Positions 6,933-13,858 of a stretch of DNA of 52,759 nt are shown piece after piece; the stretch's first letter is position 1, and each line of letters begins with the position of its first letter. A program made the position numbers and the translations under genes. The notes under the pieces were generated by a model, which was not told the origin of the DNA, searched no databases, and saw nothing but the letters and a program-made list of their open reading frames with translations. This DNA comes from Microvirga vignae (GTDB lineage: Bacteria; Pseudomonadota; Alphaproteobacteria; Rhizobiales; Beijerinckiaceae), in assembly GCF_001017175.1 (NCBI RefSeq), contig NZ_LCYG01000029.1, positions 1 through 52,759 on the forward strand. Direction: 5' to 3'.

Positions 6933-7168
6933 CAGAGCGCTCCTTCGTTCGTAGCCACAATAAGGGACCTGATGACAAAGGGGTCTTTGGCGATCTCCTT
7001 CTCGATCCGCTCGGCGCGCTCGGTTGCGGCTCGGCGGATGAACTCGCTCATGCAGGTGCCCTCCTCGAAGGCTGCGGCTTGAATGCGCTCCCGAAAGCCG
7101 GGAGGTGCGCGGAACCGGAGAATGTCCCGCCATAGGGTGCCGTTCTCGGCAAACAGGTCGAAGAACAT
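6932..7168 (-). CDS. Small ribbon-helix-helix-like protein
   Basis: A 78-residue protein starting at ATG 7168 after GAGGCGACC. The middle, LRFRAPPGFRERIQAAAFEEGTCMSEFIRRAATERAERIEKE, reads as a beta strand, a helix and a second helix of the ribbon-helix-helix type found in plasmid MobC-like and copy-control proteins. It lies 9 bases downstream of the HUH Rep stop and overlaps the next gene by one base. It could be a Rep accessory or autoregulator. The family call is by pattern. Confidence 0.65.
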   Translation of the reverse strand: MFFDLFAENGTLWRDILRFRAPPGFRERIQAAAFEEGTCMSEFIRRAATERAERIEKEIAKDPFVIRSLIVATNEGAL

Positions 7169-7177
7169 GGTCGCCTC

Positions 7178-7825
7178 TCAAAGAAAAACCCGGCTCTCGG
7201 GCCGGGCTGCGGTGGTCGGTCGGGTGATAGTTCTCGGCGGTGCGTGCTGCATGGTGCGCCAGGCGTCGATAGCCTCGGACGCGAGGTTGTCCGTCATGCC
7301 GGAACGCTTGCCGAGAACCGGGTAGGTTCCCTTGTATCGGGTGAGGCCTCGGCTCCATGCGGCCTGCGGCGTGGATTGCTTTGCCAGGTATCCGAGGGCG
7401 CTTCGCAACTTGCCGTTTTCGGAGATGGTCGTTCGGCGATCGGCTTGTCTGACGTCGATCTCGAAGGGCTCGGGAAACCAAGCGTTGAGCGCAGCCTCGA
7501 ACTTCTCGAAGAAACGGGGAGCGACATGCACGAGCATGTGCAGGTGCTCGCCTCGGCCGTCCTCGTTGACTTCCCTCGACCATAGGAAGGTCGGCTTGAA
7601 GCCGTGCCGCCGGGCGAAGATGCCGAGCCGGTTGCGGAAGGCCCGGTAAGCCTTGACGTGATCGGCCGGGCTCATGGTGCCGTCGGGATCAAACGGCCGG
7701 TAGGTGACGAGAGCGTTGAGCGGTGTGCCGATGCGGGCCGCGTGATGCCATGCCTCGGATAGCTCCTTCACCTCTTTCACGCCGAGGCCGTTGGTGGTTT
7801 TCTGGACGAACAAGAGAGCCTCCAT
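7178..7825 (-). CDS. HUH-type replication initiator-like protein
   Basis: A 215-residue protein with the hallmarks of an HUH endonuclease. The HLHMLVHV motif (His94 and His96) supplies the metal-binding HxH, and GYLAKQ (Tyr146, Lys149) matches the single-Tyr YxxK catalytic motif. A conserved-looking motif I, NALVTYRPF, is near residue 40. Such proteins nick one strand to start rolling-circle replication. An in-frame extension to TTG 7882 would start inside a terminator stem, so ATG 7825 is preferred even though its ribosome binding site is weak. It is followed closely by the RHH-like and HTH genes, forming a replication-type module. Family membership by motif is good; the precise subfamily is not known. 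Confidence 0.75.
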   Translation of the reverse strand: MEALLFVQKTTNGLGVKEVKELSEAWHHAARIGTPLNALVTYRPFDPDGTMSPADHVKAYRAFRNRLGIFARRHGFKPTFLWSREVNEDGRGEHLHMLVHVAPRFFEKFEAALNAWFPEPFEIDVRQADRRTTISENGKLRSALGYLAKQSTPQAAWSRGLTRYKGTYPVLGKRSGMTDNLASEAIDAWRTMQHAPPRTITRPTTAARPESRVFL

Positions 7826-7870
7826 CTTGAACTGAAAGAAGCCGCGCTCGCGTACGCACGCGAGGGACAA

Positions 7871-7899
7871 CAAAAAACCCAAGCCATTGAATGACTTGG
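7871..7899 (-). terminator. Terminator between xis and the Rep module
   Basis: On the minus strand, CCCAAG (7894-7899) and CTTGGG (7877-7882) arms, extended by inner pairing, are followed by TTTTTT (7871-7876). It ends the excisionase transcript and lies just upstream of the Rep start, so the Rep module needs its own promoter or antitermination. Confidence 0.8.
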
Positions 7900-7966
7900 G
7901 CGGATGACTTCGAGAGCAGATGATGATTACAGCTTGAGCCGAGGATCTGCCTCGCTTTTGGAGCCT

Positions 7967-8173
7967 TTACGCGGCCTGCGCGGGCTCGGTTTTCGGCTTG
8001 ATCTCGCAGCTCGCGAGCCAGGTATCGAGATCCTCTCGTGCAATGCGGATCGTCTTCGGCGACAGGCGGAAAGCGCGGATCTCGCCGGATGCGATCAGCT
8101 CGCGCATTAGAGGCACCGAGACGCCGACGTACTTCGAGGCTTCGGTAAGGTTCAGATGGGTCTCGCGGTTCAT
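7967..8173 (-). CDS. Excisionase-like MerR-type helix-turn-helix protein
   Basis: A 68-residue protein starting at ATG 8173 after GGAGAGAACCC. It has the layout of an excisionase-family (HTH_17) DNA-binding domain: LNLTEASKYVGVSVPLMRELIASGEIRAFRLSPKTIRIAREDLDTWLAS, with the wing and the closing D-x-W helix. These small proteins bend attachment-site DNA and steer integrases toward excision. A longer frame to 8284 crosses a strong hairpin and is rejected. It is followed by its own terminator at 7871-7899. Confidence 0.85.
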   Translation of the reverse strand: MNRETHLNLTEASKYVGVSVPLMRELIASGEIRAFRLSPKTIRIAREDLDTWLASCEIKPKTEPAQAA

Positions 8174-8192
8174 GGGTTCTCTCCAAACGAAA

Positions 8193-8221
8193 CACCCGCC
8201 CGAGCAGGGCTCGGGCGGGTG
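8193..8221 (-). promoter_or_regulatory. Perfect 13-bp hairpin in the xis leader
   Basis: CACCCGCCCGAGC (8193-8205) and GCTCGGGCGGGTG (8209-8221) enclose a three-base loop. On the minus strand it is followed by TTTCGTTT and then the xis ribosome binding site. It could attenuate xis or end transcription coming from upstream. Confidence 0.7.
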
Positions 8222-8458
8222 CGGTTGAACGGTGGAGATCTGCGGGCAGGCCGTACTTGGCTGCGGACGCAAAACTCCGATCATGCCTGCAAGAATGGTG
8301 AAATTTGTGCGGGTAGTGAACCCCTACCGAAAGATTATCGACAGTATTCTACGATTTGAGTGCTTCGATCCCCGATCATCATACAATCTGCATACAATCC
8401 TGCGAATGACGTCTGTCGGACCTATACTTCACAGATCCCGATAACCGTGACGGCGCGC

Positions 8459-9073
8459 CTACTCAATCCGGTTCGGGTCGGGGGCCAAGTTCTCCAACCG
8501 CATGCGGAATGTGGTAAGGCCTCTTACCTCGTCGACGCCGCCGCTGATCTGATCGAGCAGCCCGTCGATAACATCGCAGCATTGATCACTTCCCGGCAAT
8601 TCAAGCCATACCGTCCCAGGATATCGAAACAGCTGCTTTTTATGTTCGGGCGACATCAACTCAATGACCTTGTTGAGCAGAGGCTCGGCTGGCTGAAAGC
8701 CATATTCGACCTGAGCCCGCTTGTAAGATGCGTTGAGATCATGTCCTAGGCCCATGAGCATGGACCAGCGGTCGCCATTTGCTGCGAGGAACGCCTTCAG
8801 ACCCAGCTCTAGCCCATGGCAGAGCAGGAAGTACCGTGGGCTGAGGAACTGCTGTCGACCCTGTTCAAGCTTCCTCGCCGCTCCGATGTAGGACCGCGCT
8901 GCTTTATGAAGCTCGCCCGCATGTATCCCCGGAGGCATGGGAACGAGCCGCCTTACTTTCCTTTTCTTCGACGTAGTGGAGGGTAGAGGACCTGCAATTT
9001 CAGTCGCTACAGAGAACGGCGGTTCAACGATTTGATGTGCAGATGCATTTCTTCGAGCAAGGTCATCGGACAT
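8459..9073 (-). CDS. HEPN-like protein
   Basis: A 204-residue protein; ATG 9073 has GGAG at a workable distance, while the frame extension to 9112 does not. After a basic, disordered N-terminus (TTSKKRKVRR), residues about 55-125 form a four-helix pattern reminiscent of HEPN domains: ELHKAARSYIGAARKLEQG, then SPRYFLLCHGLELGLKAFLA, then LGHDLNASYKRA. The R-x5-H spacing in SPRYFLLCH fits the R-x4-6-H signature of HEPN RNases, and the GHDL turn is common in such families. HEPN proteins often act in toxin-antitoxin or antiphage systems, but no obvious partner such as an MNT nucleotidyltransferase is adjacent. The assignment is by pattern only. Confidence 0.6.
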   Translation of the reverse strand: MSDDLARRNASAHQIVEPPFSVATEIAGPLPSTTSKKRKVRRLVPMPPGIHAGELHKAARSYIGAARKLEQGRQQFLSPRYFLLCHGLELGLKAFLAANGDRWSMLMGLGHDLNASYKRAQVEYGFQPAEPLLNKVIELMSPEHKKQLFRYPGTVWLELPGSDQCCDVIDGLLDQISGGVDEVRGLTTFRMRLENLAPDPNRIE

Positions 9074-9371
9074 TACGCAACACTCCGGCGTTTTACCCCC
9101 ACTCAAGATCAACTCTCAGTTCTGCATCTACGTTGCTTCTCCTGCCCTCGGGCACAATGCCGCGTCACAAATCTCGATAGCGCTGCCGATGCTCGGCTTC
9201 GAGCGCTCTCCTTGCCTCGATCTCACCGACGTGGATCTCGAACATCTCCTGCCCGGCGATACCTATCTGACCGCCTTTAGGCGAACTTCATGTAGATGGA
9301 GCCGCTCCCTGCCTTTCATGGCGACTTCCTCAAGGCTAAGCTTCCTACACGCTACATCATAGGGGGCTACG

Positions 9372-9779
9372 TTGTTCAAGATCGCAACTATCATCGCAAT
9401 CAGCATGCTTGCCGCCATCCCGGCACATGCCGAGATCATCGGCGCGAAGGTCGTAGACGCCATGGACCTTCAGATTTCACCGAACAAGTACAAGCAGAAG
9501 GGGATCGAAGTTAGAGGAGTTCGCTGCTACCACGCGGACGAGGATGAATATCGCTGCACTCACACGAGCGCAGATATTATGATTATGGGCCTTAACATCG
9601 AGCCCGCCTCTGCGAAATCTGCACTTGAGGAAAGCTGCGGCGAGATCCGCAAGGTTTTCAGCTCACCGAAGTGCCGCTTTACGATCCGCCTCTACCCCTC
9701 CCTAATCGATCAAGACGAGATCAGTGGCGGGCAAAAAAGGACGGTGATCGGAGCGGAGACAATCGAGATCGTTAAGTGA
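9372..9779 (+). CDS. Small secreted hypothetical protein (135 aa)
   Basis: A TTG start at 9372 is strongly supported by AGGGGG five bases upstream. The product has a clear signal peptide (MFKIATIIAISMLAAIPAHA, then EI) and a mature part of about 115 residues with several Cys (RCYHADEDEYRC, ESCGEI, SPKCRF) that could form disulphides in the periplasm. No family is recognised. It faces opposite to the HEPN-like gene and lies within the element as cargo. An exported cargo protein could alter the host surface or exclude competitors; that is speculation. Confidence 0.7.
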   Translation: MFKIATIIAISMLAAIPAHAEIIGAKVVDAMDLQISPNKYKQKGIEVRGVRCYHADEDEYRCTHTSADIMIMGLNIEPASAKSALEESCGEIRKVFSSPKCRFTIRLYPSLIDQDEISGGQKRTVIGAETIEIVK

Positions 9780-9846
9780 AATCGATACCCGCTTGAGGAA
9801 AACTCATGCGGGAAAGATCGACGAAGGTCCTTTGCAGCCGATATGT

Positions 9847-9874
9847 GCGTGACCCTCTTCAATGAGGATCACGC
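9847..9874 (+). promoter_or_regulatory. Hairpin sequestering the ribosome binding site of the 9875 gene
   Basis: GCGTGA (9847-9852) pairs with TCACGC (9869-9874), and CCTC (9854-9857) pairs with GAGG (9864-9867), around a six-base loop with one internal mismatch. GAGG is the Shine-Dalgarno and the helix ends at the base before ATG 9875, so folding would block translation. Confidence 0.6.
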
Positions 9875-10153
9875 ATGGCGAACGCAACCGCTCGCACTGA
9901 GACCGCCCGCCCGCGGCACGAAGGCGACTTCTTCCCCTCCGAGCGGGAGATTGCGCGTCGCCTAAATCAAACACCGGCAGAGTGGGCGGCAAAGGCGAAG
10001 ATCCTCGAAGGAGACGGCCTCCCCCCTGTAGATCCGCTCATGGGCGGCAGATATTGGCCCGCCGTGCGGCGCTACTTTGACTGTCGCCACGGGGTGACTA
10101 GCATCGGTCCGCTCCATCATGCCGATGGAGAGGAGAACTTAGATGCATTGTGA
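9875..10153 (+). CDS. Small DNA-binding-like protein preceding the integrase
   Basis: A 92-residue protein starting at ATG 9875 with GAGG upstream, inside a hairpin. The central part SEREIARRLNQTPAEWAAKAKILEGDGLPPVDPLMGGRYWPAVRRYFDCRHG looks like a small helix-turn-helix followed by a D-P-x-M-G-G-R-Y-W motif. I associate this pattern with short genes placed in front of island integrases in Hyphomicrobiales. Its end overlaps the start of the integrase (10143), so the two are translationally coupled. It may be an integration cofactor or a second directionality factor. Confidence 0.75.
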   Translation: MANATARTETARPRHEGDFFPSEREIARRLNQTPAEWAAKAKILEGDGLPPVDPLMGGRYWPAVRRYFDCRHGVTSIGPLHHADGEENLDAL

Positions 10154-11366
10154 ATGTCCAACGCCCGGCCTAAAGCGCCGGAAGCGAAAGAGCGGCCCCG
10201 ACATACTTTATTGGGTTGCCCGCGCCGATCTCGTGAAAGCGGGCTACCGGCCGGAGACGGTACGCCTCTCCTATTCGCCCGACGATCCGGCGCAGATGCC
10301 TTTGATCTCGGCGGCGTGCCTCAAGCTTCAAGCGGAAATGCTCGAATGGTCATCGGGCCGGAAGCGTGATCCGGCCCGCTTCGACGGGACAATTAAGGGC
10401 CTCTCCCGCCGGTACCAGACCGATCCGGCGAGCCCATTCCAACGCCTAAAGCACAACACCCGGCGGAAGGATCTCTACACGGTTGCCATTATCGAGAAGG
10501 CCTTCGGCAAGCGGGCTCTCGCGGCGCTTAGGATTGCTGATTTCTACCGATGGTATGATGAAGCAAAGAAGCCGAAGATGCCCGGCGGGCGGGAACGCGT
10601 GCGCCGAGCATATGGGATCATCAAGAAGCTGCGAGAGATGATCTCCTATGGCGTCATGGCCGAATTGCCCGAGTGCTCCCGCCTCTCAGAGGTATTGAGG
10701 CATGCCCGCTTCGAGCAGCCTGCCCGGCGGTCCGAAAAGCTGGAACTACATCACGTCGAGCAGTTCGTCGCGAAGGCTCTCGATATGGATCGGCTCTCTC
10801 TCGCCCTCGGCACGGCTATCCAGTTCGAGGCCGTGATGCGCCAGAAGGACGTGATCGGCGAATGGGAGCCGTTACCGCCGGGAGCATCCGCGAGCGGGAT
10901 CGTGCTGCGAGGGCGGCGTTGGGTAAACGGCCTCACTTGGTCGGACCTCAATGAGGAACTCGTAATCCGGAAGCGCACGACCAAAACTGGCGCATTTGTC
11001 GCACACGACCTCAAACTCTCCCCGTTGGTGCTCGATCTCCTCGCGAGGATCCCGGCCGATCGGCGGGTAGGCCCTCTCATCATCGACGAGAAGGCGGGAC
11101 GCCCCTACGCCCACGACGCCTACGGGCGAGAATGGCGACTTGTGGCGCGGGCTGCGGGCATACCTGACGAGGTATGGAACATGGACGCTCGGGCAGGCGG
11201 CATCACCGAAGCCGAGGACGCAGGCGCGACCCTTGACCATATCCGGTCAGCGGCGGCCCATTCGCAGACCTCGACGACCATCCGCTACTCCCGCGGCGCG
11301 GTCGGCAAATCGCAGGAAGTGGCTCGGCTCCGGCAGGCCTTCCGAGCTGCGAAGAACGGGACCTGA
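10143..11366 (+). CDS. int: Tyrosine integrase of the tRNA-Gly element
   Basis: A 407-residue tyrosine recombinase. Visible catalytic-domain landmarks are Arg233 (AVMRQKD), Lys281 (RTTKTGAF), the box II segment NMDARAGG with Arg350, His373 (AAAHSQTSTT) and the nucleophile Tyr382 (TIRYSR). The first His of the usual HxxR is replaced by Met347, a variant I associate with island integrases of this type. The N-terminal 200 residues include an SAM-like core-binding domain. It starts at ATG 10143 behind GGAGAGGAGAA and overlaps the preceding small gene. It ends 90 bases before the tRNA that serves as its target. It would insert the element into the 3' half of tRNA-Gly(CCC). Confidence 0.93.
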   Translation: MHCECPTPGLKRRKRKSGPDILYWVARADLVKAGYRPETVRLSYSPDDPAQMPLISAACLKLQAEMLEWSSGRKRDPARFDGTIKGLSRRYQTDPASPFQRLKHNTRRKDLYTVAIIEKAFGKRALAALRIADFYRWYDEAKKPKMPGGRERVRRAYGIIKKLREMISYGVMAELPECSRLSEVLRHARFEQPARRSEKLELHHVEQFVAKALDMDRLSLALGTAIQFEAVMRQKDVIGEWEPLPPGASASGIVLRGRRWVNGLTWSDLNEELVIRKRTTKTGAFVAHDLKLSPLVLDLLARIPADRRVGPLIIDEKAGRPYAHDAYGREWRLVARAAGIPDEVWNMDARAGGITEAEDAGATLDHIRSAAAHSQTSTTIRYSRGAVGKSQEVARLRQAFRAAKNGT

Positions 11367-11454
11367 ACAGCCTATAGGGAACGCGACGGGGAACGTGGGG
11401 AACACGAGATTAGTGGCAGAACGTCGGAAAGCTTTATCCACCAAAGGGTTAAGG

Positions 11455-11529
11455 TGGAGCGGGCGATGGGGATCGAACCCACGACATTCAGCTTGGGAAG
11501 CTGACGTTCTACCTCTGAACTACGCCCGC
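11455..11529 (-). tRNA. tRNA-Gly (anticodon CCC)
   Basis: Read on the minus strand, the acceptor GCGGGCG (11523-11529) pairs with CGCCCGC, and CCA is encoded (11455-11457). The anticodon loop TTCCCAA gives CCC, and the T-arm GTTCGATC is canonical. The length of 75 bases including CCA suits tRNA-Gly. It decodes GGG. Its 3' half is the insertion site of the element, and the gene is intact, rebuilt by the element-borne copy. Confidence 0.95.
11456..11501. repeat. attR: 46-bp repeat within intact tRNA-Gly
   Basis: Partner of 519-564, lying within the 3' half of the intact tRNA-Gly gene. Crossover should fall in this shared segment; the single difference at 11471/534 lies in the T-loop and would not disturb tRNA pairing. 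Confidence 0.9.
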
Positions 11530-11573
11530 GCTCTTTCAGAGCATATCGATCTTGGCTGCACTTCCGCAAGGGG

Positions 11574-12665
11574 TCAGCGGAAGTGCTTCGACAGTTTCAA
11601 GCCTTGAGCCTGGTAGTTGGAGCCAGCCCCTGCCCCGTAGAGCACCTTCGGGCGCTCGGCCATGCGCTCATAGACAAGGCGTCCAACGATCTGCCCGTCC
11701 TCCAGGATGAAGGGAACATCGCGGGAGCGGACCTCGAGAACCGCGCGGGCCCCCTCCCCTCCTGCGCCGACATGGCCGAAGCCCGGATCGAAGAAGCCGG
11801 CATAATGGACGCGGAACTCGCCCACAAGCGGGTCAAAGGGCACCATCTCGGCCGCATAGTCCGGCGGGACATGCACGGCCTCCTTCGAGGCCAGGATATA
11901 GAACTGGCCCGGATCAAGGATCAGAGTCCGGCTGGCATCAGCGTAAAGCGGCTCCCAGAAATCGGAAATCCGGCAGGAGCCTGGCTTGTCCACATCCACA
12001 AGCCCCGTATGGCGTTTGGCGCGGTAGCCGATGAGATTGTCGGAGCCGAAACCCGCCAGATCGACGCTCACCGCCACCCCCTCCTGGATCGACGGCTCGG
12101 CTGAAGTGACGACCCGTTCGCGTTCATGCAGCGCCTGGAGTTCGGTATCGCTTAAGCGCACCTCACCCTTGCGCAGGCGCAGTTGCGAAAGCCGTGTGCC
12201 CGTCCGCACCAGGACGGGGAAGGTGCGGGGCGAGATCTCCGCATAGAGCGGGCCGGCATAGCCCACACCGATGGTGTCGAATTCCTGGCTGCGGTCTGTG
12301 ATCACACGGGTGAACACGTCGATGCGGCCCGTCGAGCTCTTGGGGTTCGCGGCGGCGGACAGGTCATCCGGCAGGGCCAAGCTTTCCTGCAGTTCCGCGA
12401 TATAGACGCTGCCCGTCTCCAGAATAGCCCCGGCCGAGAGGTCGATTTCATGGAAGCTCAGCTGGGTCAGGCGATCCTTCACCGTATGGTTGCGACCCGG
12501 CAAGAAGCTGGCGCGGACGCGATAAGCCCGGCGGCCCAGCCTCAGATCGAGGCTTGCAGGCTGCACCTGATCGGAGGCGAATGGCGTCTCCGGTTTGATC
12601 ACGCCCGCTTCCGCAAGGCGCATAATGGCATCAGCCGATTGGATCCCGTCCTTCAACGCAACCAT
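11574..12665 (-). CDS. dcd: 2'-deoxycytidine 5'-triphosphate deaminase, long form
   Basis: A 363-residue protein of the long alphaproteobacterial Dcd class, about twice the length of the E. coli enzyme. It appears to contain two dUTPase-like beta folds: an N-terminal one (SDQVQPASLDLRLG, NPKSSTGRIDVFTRVITD) and a C-terminal one (VDLAGFGSDNLIGYRAKRH, AEMVPFDPLVGEFRVHYAGFFDPGFG). It converts dCTP to dUTP, which feeds dTMP synthesis. It starts at ATG 12665; the ribosome binding site is weak (GGAACAAGATC). It stands alone next to the tRNA and is the first core gene after the element. Confidence 0.92.
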   Translation of the reverse strand: MVALKDGIQSADAIMRLAEAGVIKPETPFASDQVQPASLDLRLGRRAYRVRASFLPGRNHTVKDRLTQLSFHEIDLSAGAILETGSVYIAELQESLALPDDLSAAANPKSSTGRIDVFTRVITDRSQEFDTIGVGYAGPLYAEISPRTFPVLVRTGTRLSQLRLRKGEVRLSDTELQALHERERVVTSAEPSIQEGVAVSVDLAGFGSDNLIGYRAKRHTGLVDVDKPGSCRISDFWEPLYADASRTLILDPGQFYILASKEAVHVPPDYAAEMVPFDPLVGEFRVHYAGFFDPGFGHVGAGGEGARAVLEVRSRDVPFILEDGQIVGRLVYERMAERPKVLYGAGAGSNYQAQGLKLSKHFR

Positions 12666-12738
12666 GATCTTGTTCCAGGGCCCTGCCCTTACTCGAGTGT
12701 TCTAGAAACTTAGGTGTCGACGTCGTGTAGCGGAATTG

Positions 12739-13367
12739 TCAATCCGTTTCACCATTCTCGTCGCGAAATGCGTACCAGGCCAGCCCCACCCGGCCCAGGG
12801 CGCTCATGAAGGTTAATCCGGCAAAGGCATAGGCCAGAACCGGGAACAAGCCGGGCACTATCATCATGGCGACAAAGAACAGGATGGTCTCCGTACCCTC
12901 CATGAAGCCGGCCATGTAATAGATGGACTTGATCTCCCGGGAGCCGCCCGTGATCCCGCGCTTGGCCGCAACCGCCGCGAAGGCCAGGAAGCTCGCCCCG
13001 TTCACATAAAAGGAGACGAGGATCACGGTTGCAGGCACGGCATTGGACCCAGGGTCCTGCAGGGCGAGAGGCCAAGGGAATGGCTCCGTAAATCGCGAAG
13101 TCGCAGACGATATCGAGGAAAGCCACCCCGATCCGTAGGCCCAATGGAGCGTGCGATGGCTCCGTCCAAGCCATCGAGCACGCGGCTGAGAGCGAAGAGA
13201 AAGAGAGCTGCCACTTCCATGCGCATCGTCAGCATGAAGGCAGCGGCTAATCCGGCACCGAAGCCCAGCAGGGTCGTGGTATCGGCGGAGACACCGGCCT
13301 GGGCAAGCCCCTGCCCGATCCGATTCAAGCGCGGATCGATTCTGCGCCTCACCCACCCGTCAAGCAT
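12739..13367 (-). pseudogene. CDP-alcohol phosphatidyltransferase family protein, frameshifted twice
   Basis: The family signature begins correctly (VLDGLDGAIARSIGPTDRGG), but the reading then has to change frame twice. Near 13118 an extra base shifts the frame after GGF, and near 13072 another shifts it after IPLA, after which ALQDPGSNAVPATVILVS continues to the stop at 12739. Repaired, it would be about 208 residues with several membrane helices, a normal size for this family of phospholipid-head-group transferases. The change from G-x3-D to other residues in the last Asp motif could not be checked because of the shift. Both indels are single-base insertions, so either the gene is decaying or the assembly has errors here. 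Confidence 0.8.
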
Positions 13368-13458
13368 GGCCCCTCCATGAAGCCCTCGATTGACGGGGCT
13401 TCATGGCCGCCTTACCACGGAGACCGAGCATTCCACCACTGGCTTCAAGGGACCACTC

Positions 13459-13851
13459 ATGTACAAGGCCGTCACCCGCGGCATCAGCGTGACCGTGACA
13501 CCCCGCTACTTGCCGGATGAATCCTCGCCCGACGAAAACCGCTATTTCTTCGCCTACACGGTCGAGATCATCAACCTGAGCCTTGAGCGCGTACAGTTGC
13601 GCGCCCGCTACTGGCGCATCATCGACGAGCAGGGCCGCGTGCAGGAAGTGCGCGGCGCGGGCGTCGTTGGCGAGGAGCCGGTGCTCGGCCCCGGCGAGAG
13701 CTACAGCTATACCAGCGGCTGCCCCCTGACCACGCCGAGCGGCACGATGCAGGGCAACTATGTGATGGAAACCGCAGGCGGCGAGACCTTCGACGCCGAG
13801 ATCCCGGCCTTTTCACTCGACATGCCGCGCAACAAGCGCGTGCTGCATTGA
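13459..13851 (+). CDS. apaG: ApaG
   Basis: A 130-residue protein matching ApaG along its length: [31 protein letters not shown], then [38 protein letters not shown] and the closing [23 protein letters not shown]. It is a single fibronectin-like beta fold, linked in enterobacteria to Mg2+/Co2+ efflux and stress responses, though its biochemistry is not settled. ATG 13459 gives the family length; an upstream in-frame start at 13390 would add unrelated residues. The downstream argE ATG is 8 bases after its stop, so they may be co-transcribed. Confidence 0.92.
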   Translation: MYKAVTRGISVTVTPRYLPDESSPDENRYFFAYTVEIINLSLERVQLRARYWRIIDEQGRVQEVRGAGVVGEEPVLGPGESYSYTSGCPLTTPSGTMQGNYVMETAGGETFDAEIPAFSLDMPRNKRVLH

Positions 13852-13858
13852 GGTTTGC

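Larger units (their letters stand above)
519..11501. mobile_element. Integrative element in tRNA-Gly(CCC), about 11 kb
   Basis: The element is delimited by the 46-bp direct repeat at 519-564 and 11456-11501. A tyrosine integrase (10143-11366) sits directly beside the intact tRNA and a MerR-like excisionase is at 7967-8173. Internal genes are phage- or plasmid-like: an HUH Rep, a ribbon-helix-helix-like protein, a terminase-small-like HTH, a Cro/CI-like regulator, an HNH nuclease and a serine recombinase. Several small genes have no recognisable family. There is no portal, capsid, tail, type IV secretion or large relaxase gene. The best reading is a satellite-like or plasmid-like integrative element that moves with outside help or is no longer mobile. 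Integrity of the ends is seen; mobility is inferred. Confidence 0.88.

Noticed and set aside
6933..7583. Long frame continuing the HTH gene upstream
   Set aside because: It is antisense or out-of-frame to the Rep and RHH genes and Arg/His-rich; the coupled ATG at 6932 explains the real gene.
8193..8221. CRISPR or repeat array
   Set aside because: The hairpin occurs once; no spaced direct repeats of CRISPR type were seen anywhere in the window.
12739..13356. A separate Arg/His-rich gene in the frame of the phosphatidyltransferase end
   Set aside because: Its N-terminal part is shadow of the same gene before the frameshifts; only the C-terminal part is family sequence.
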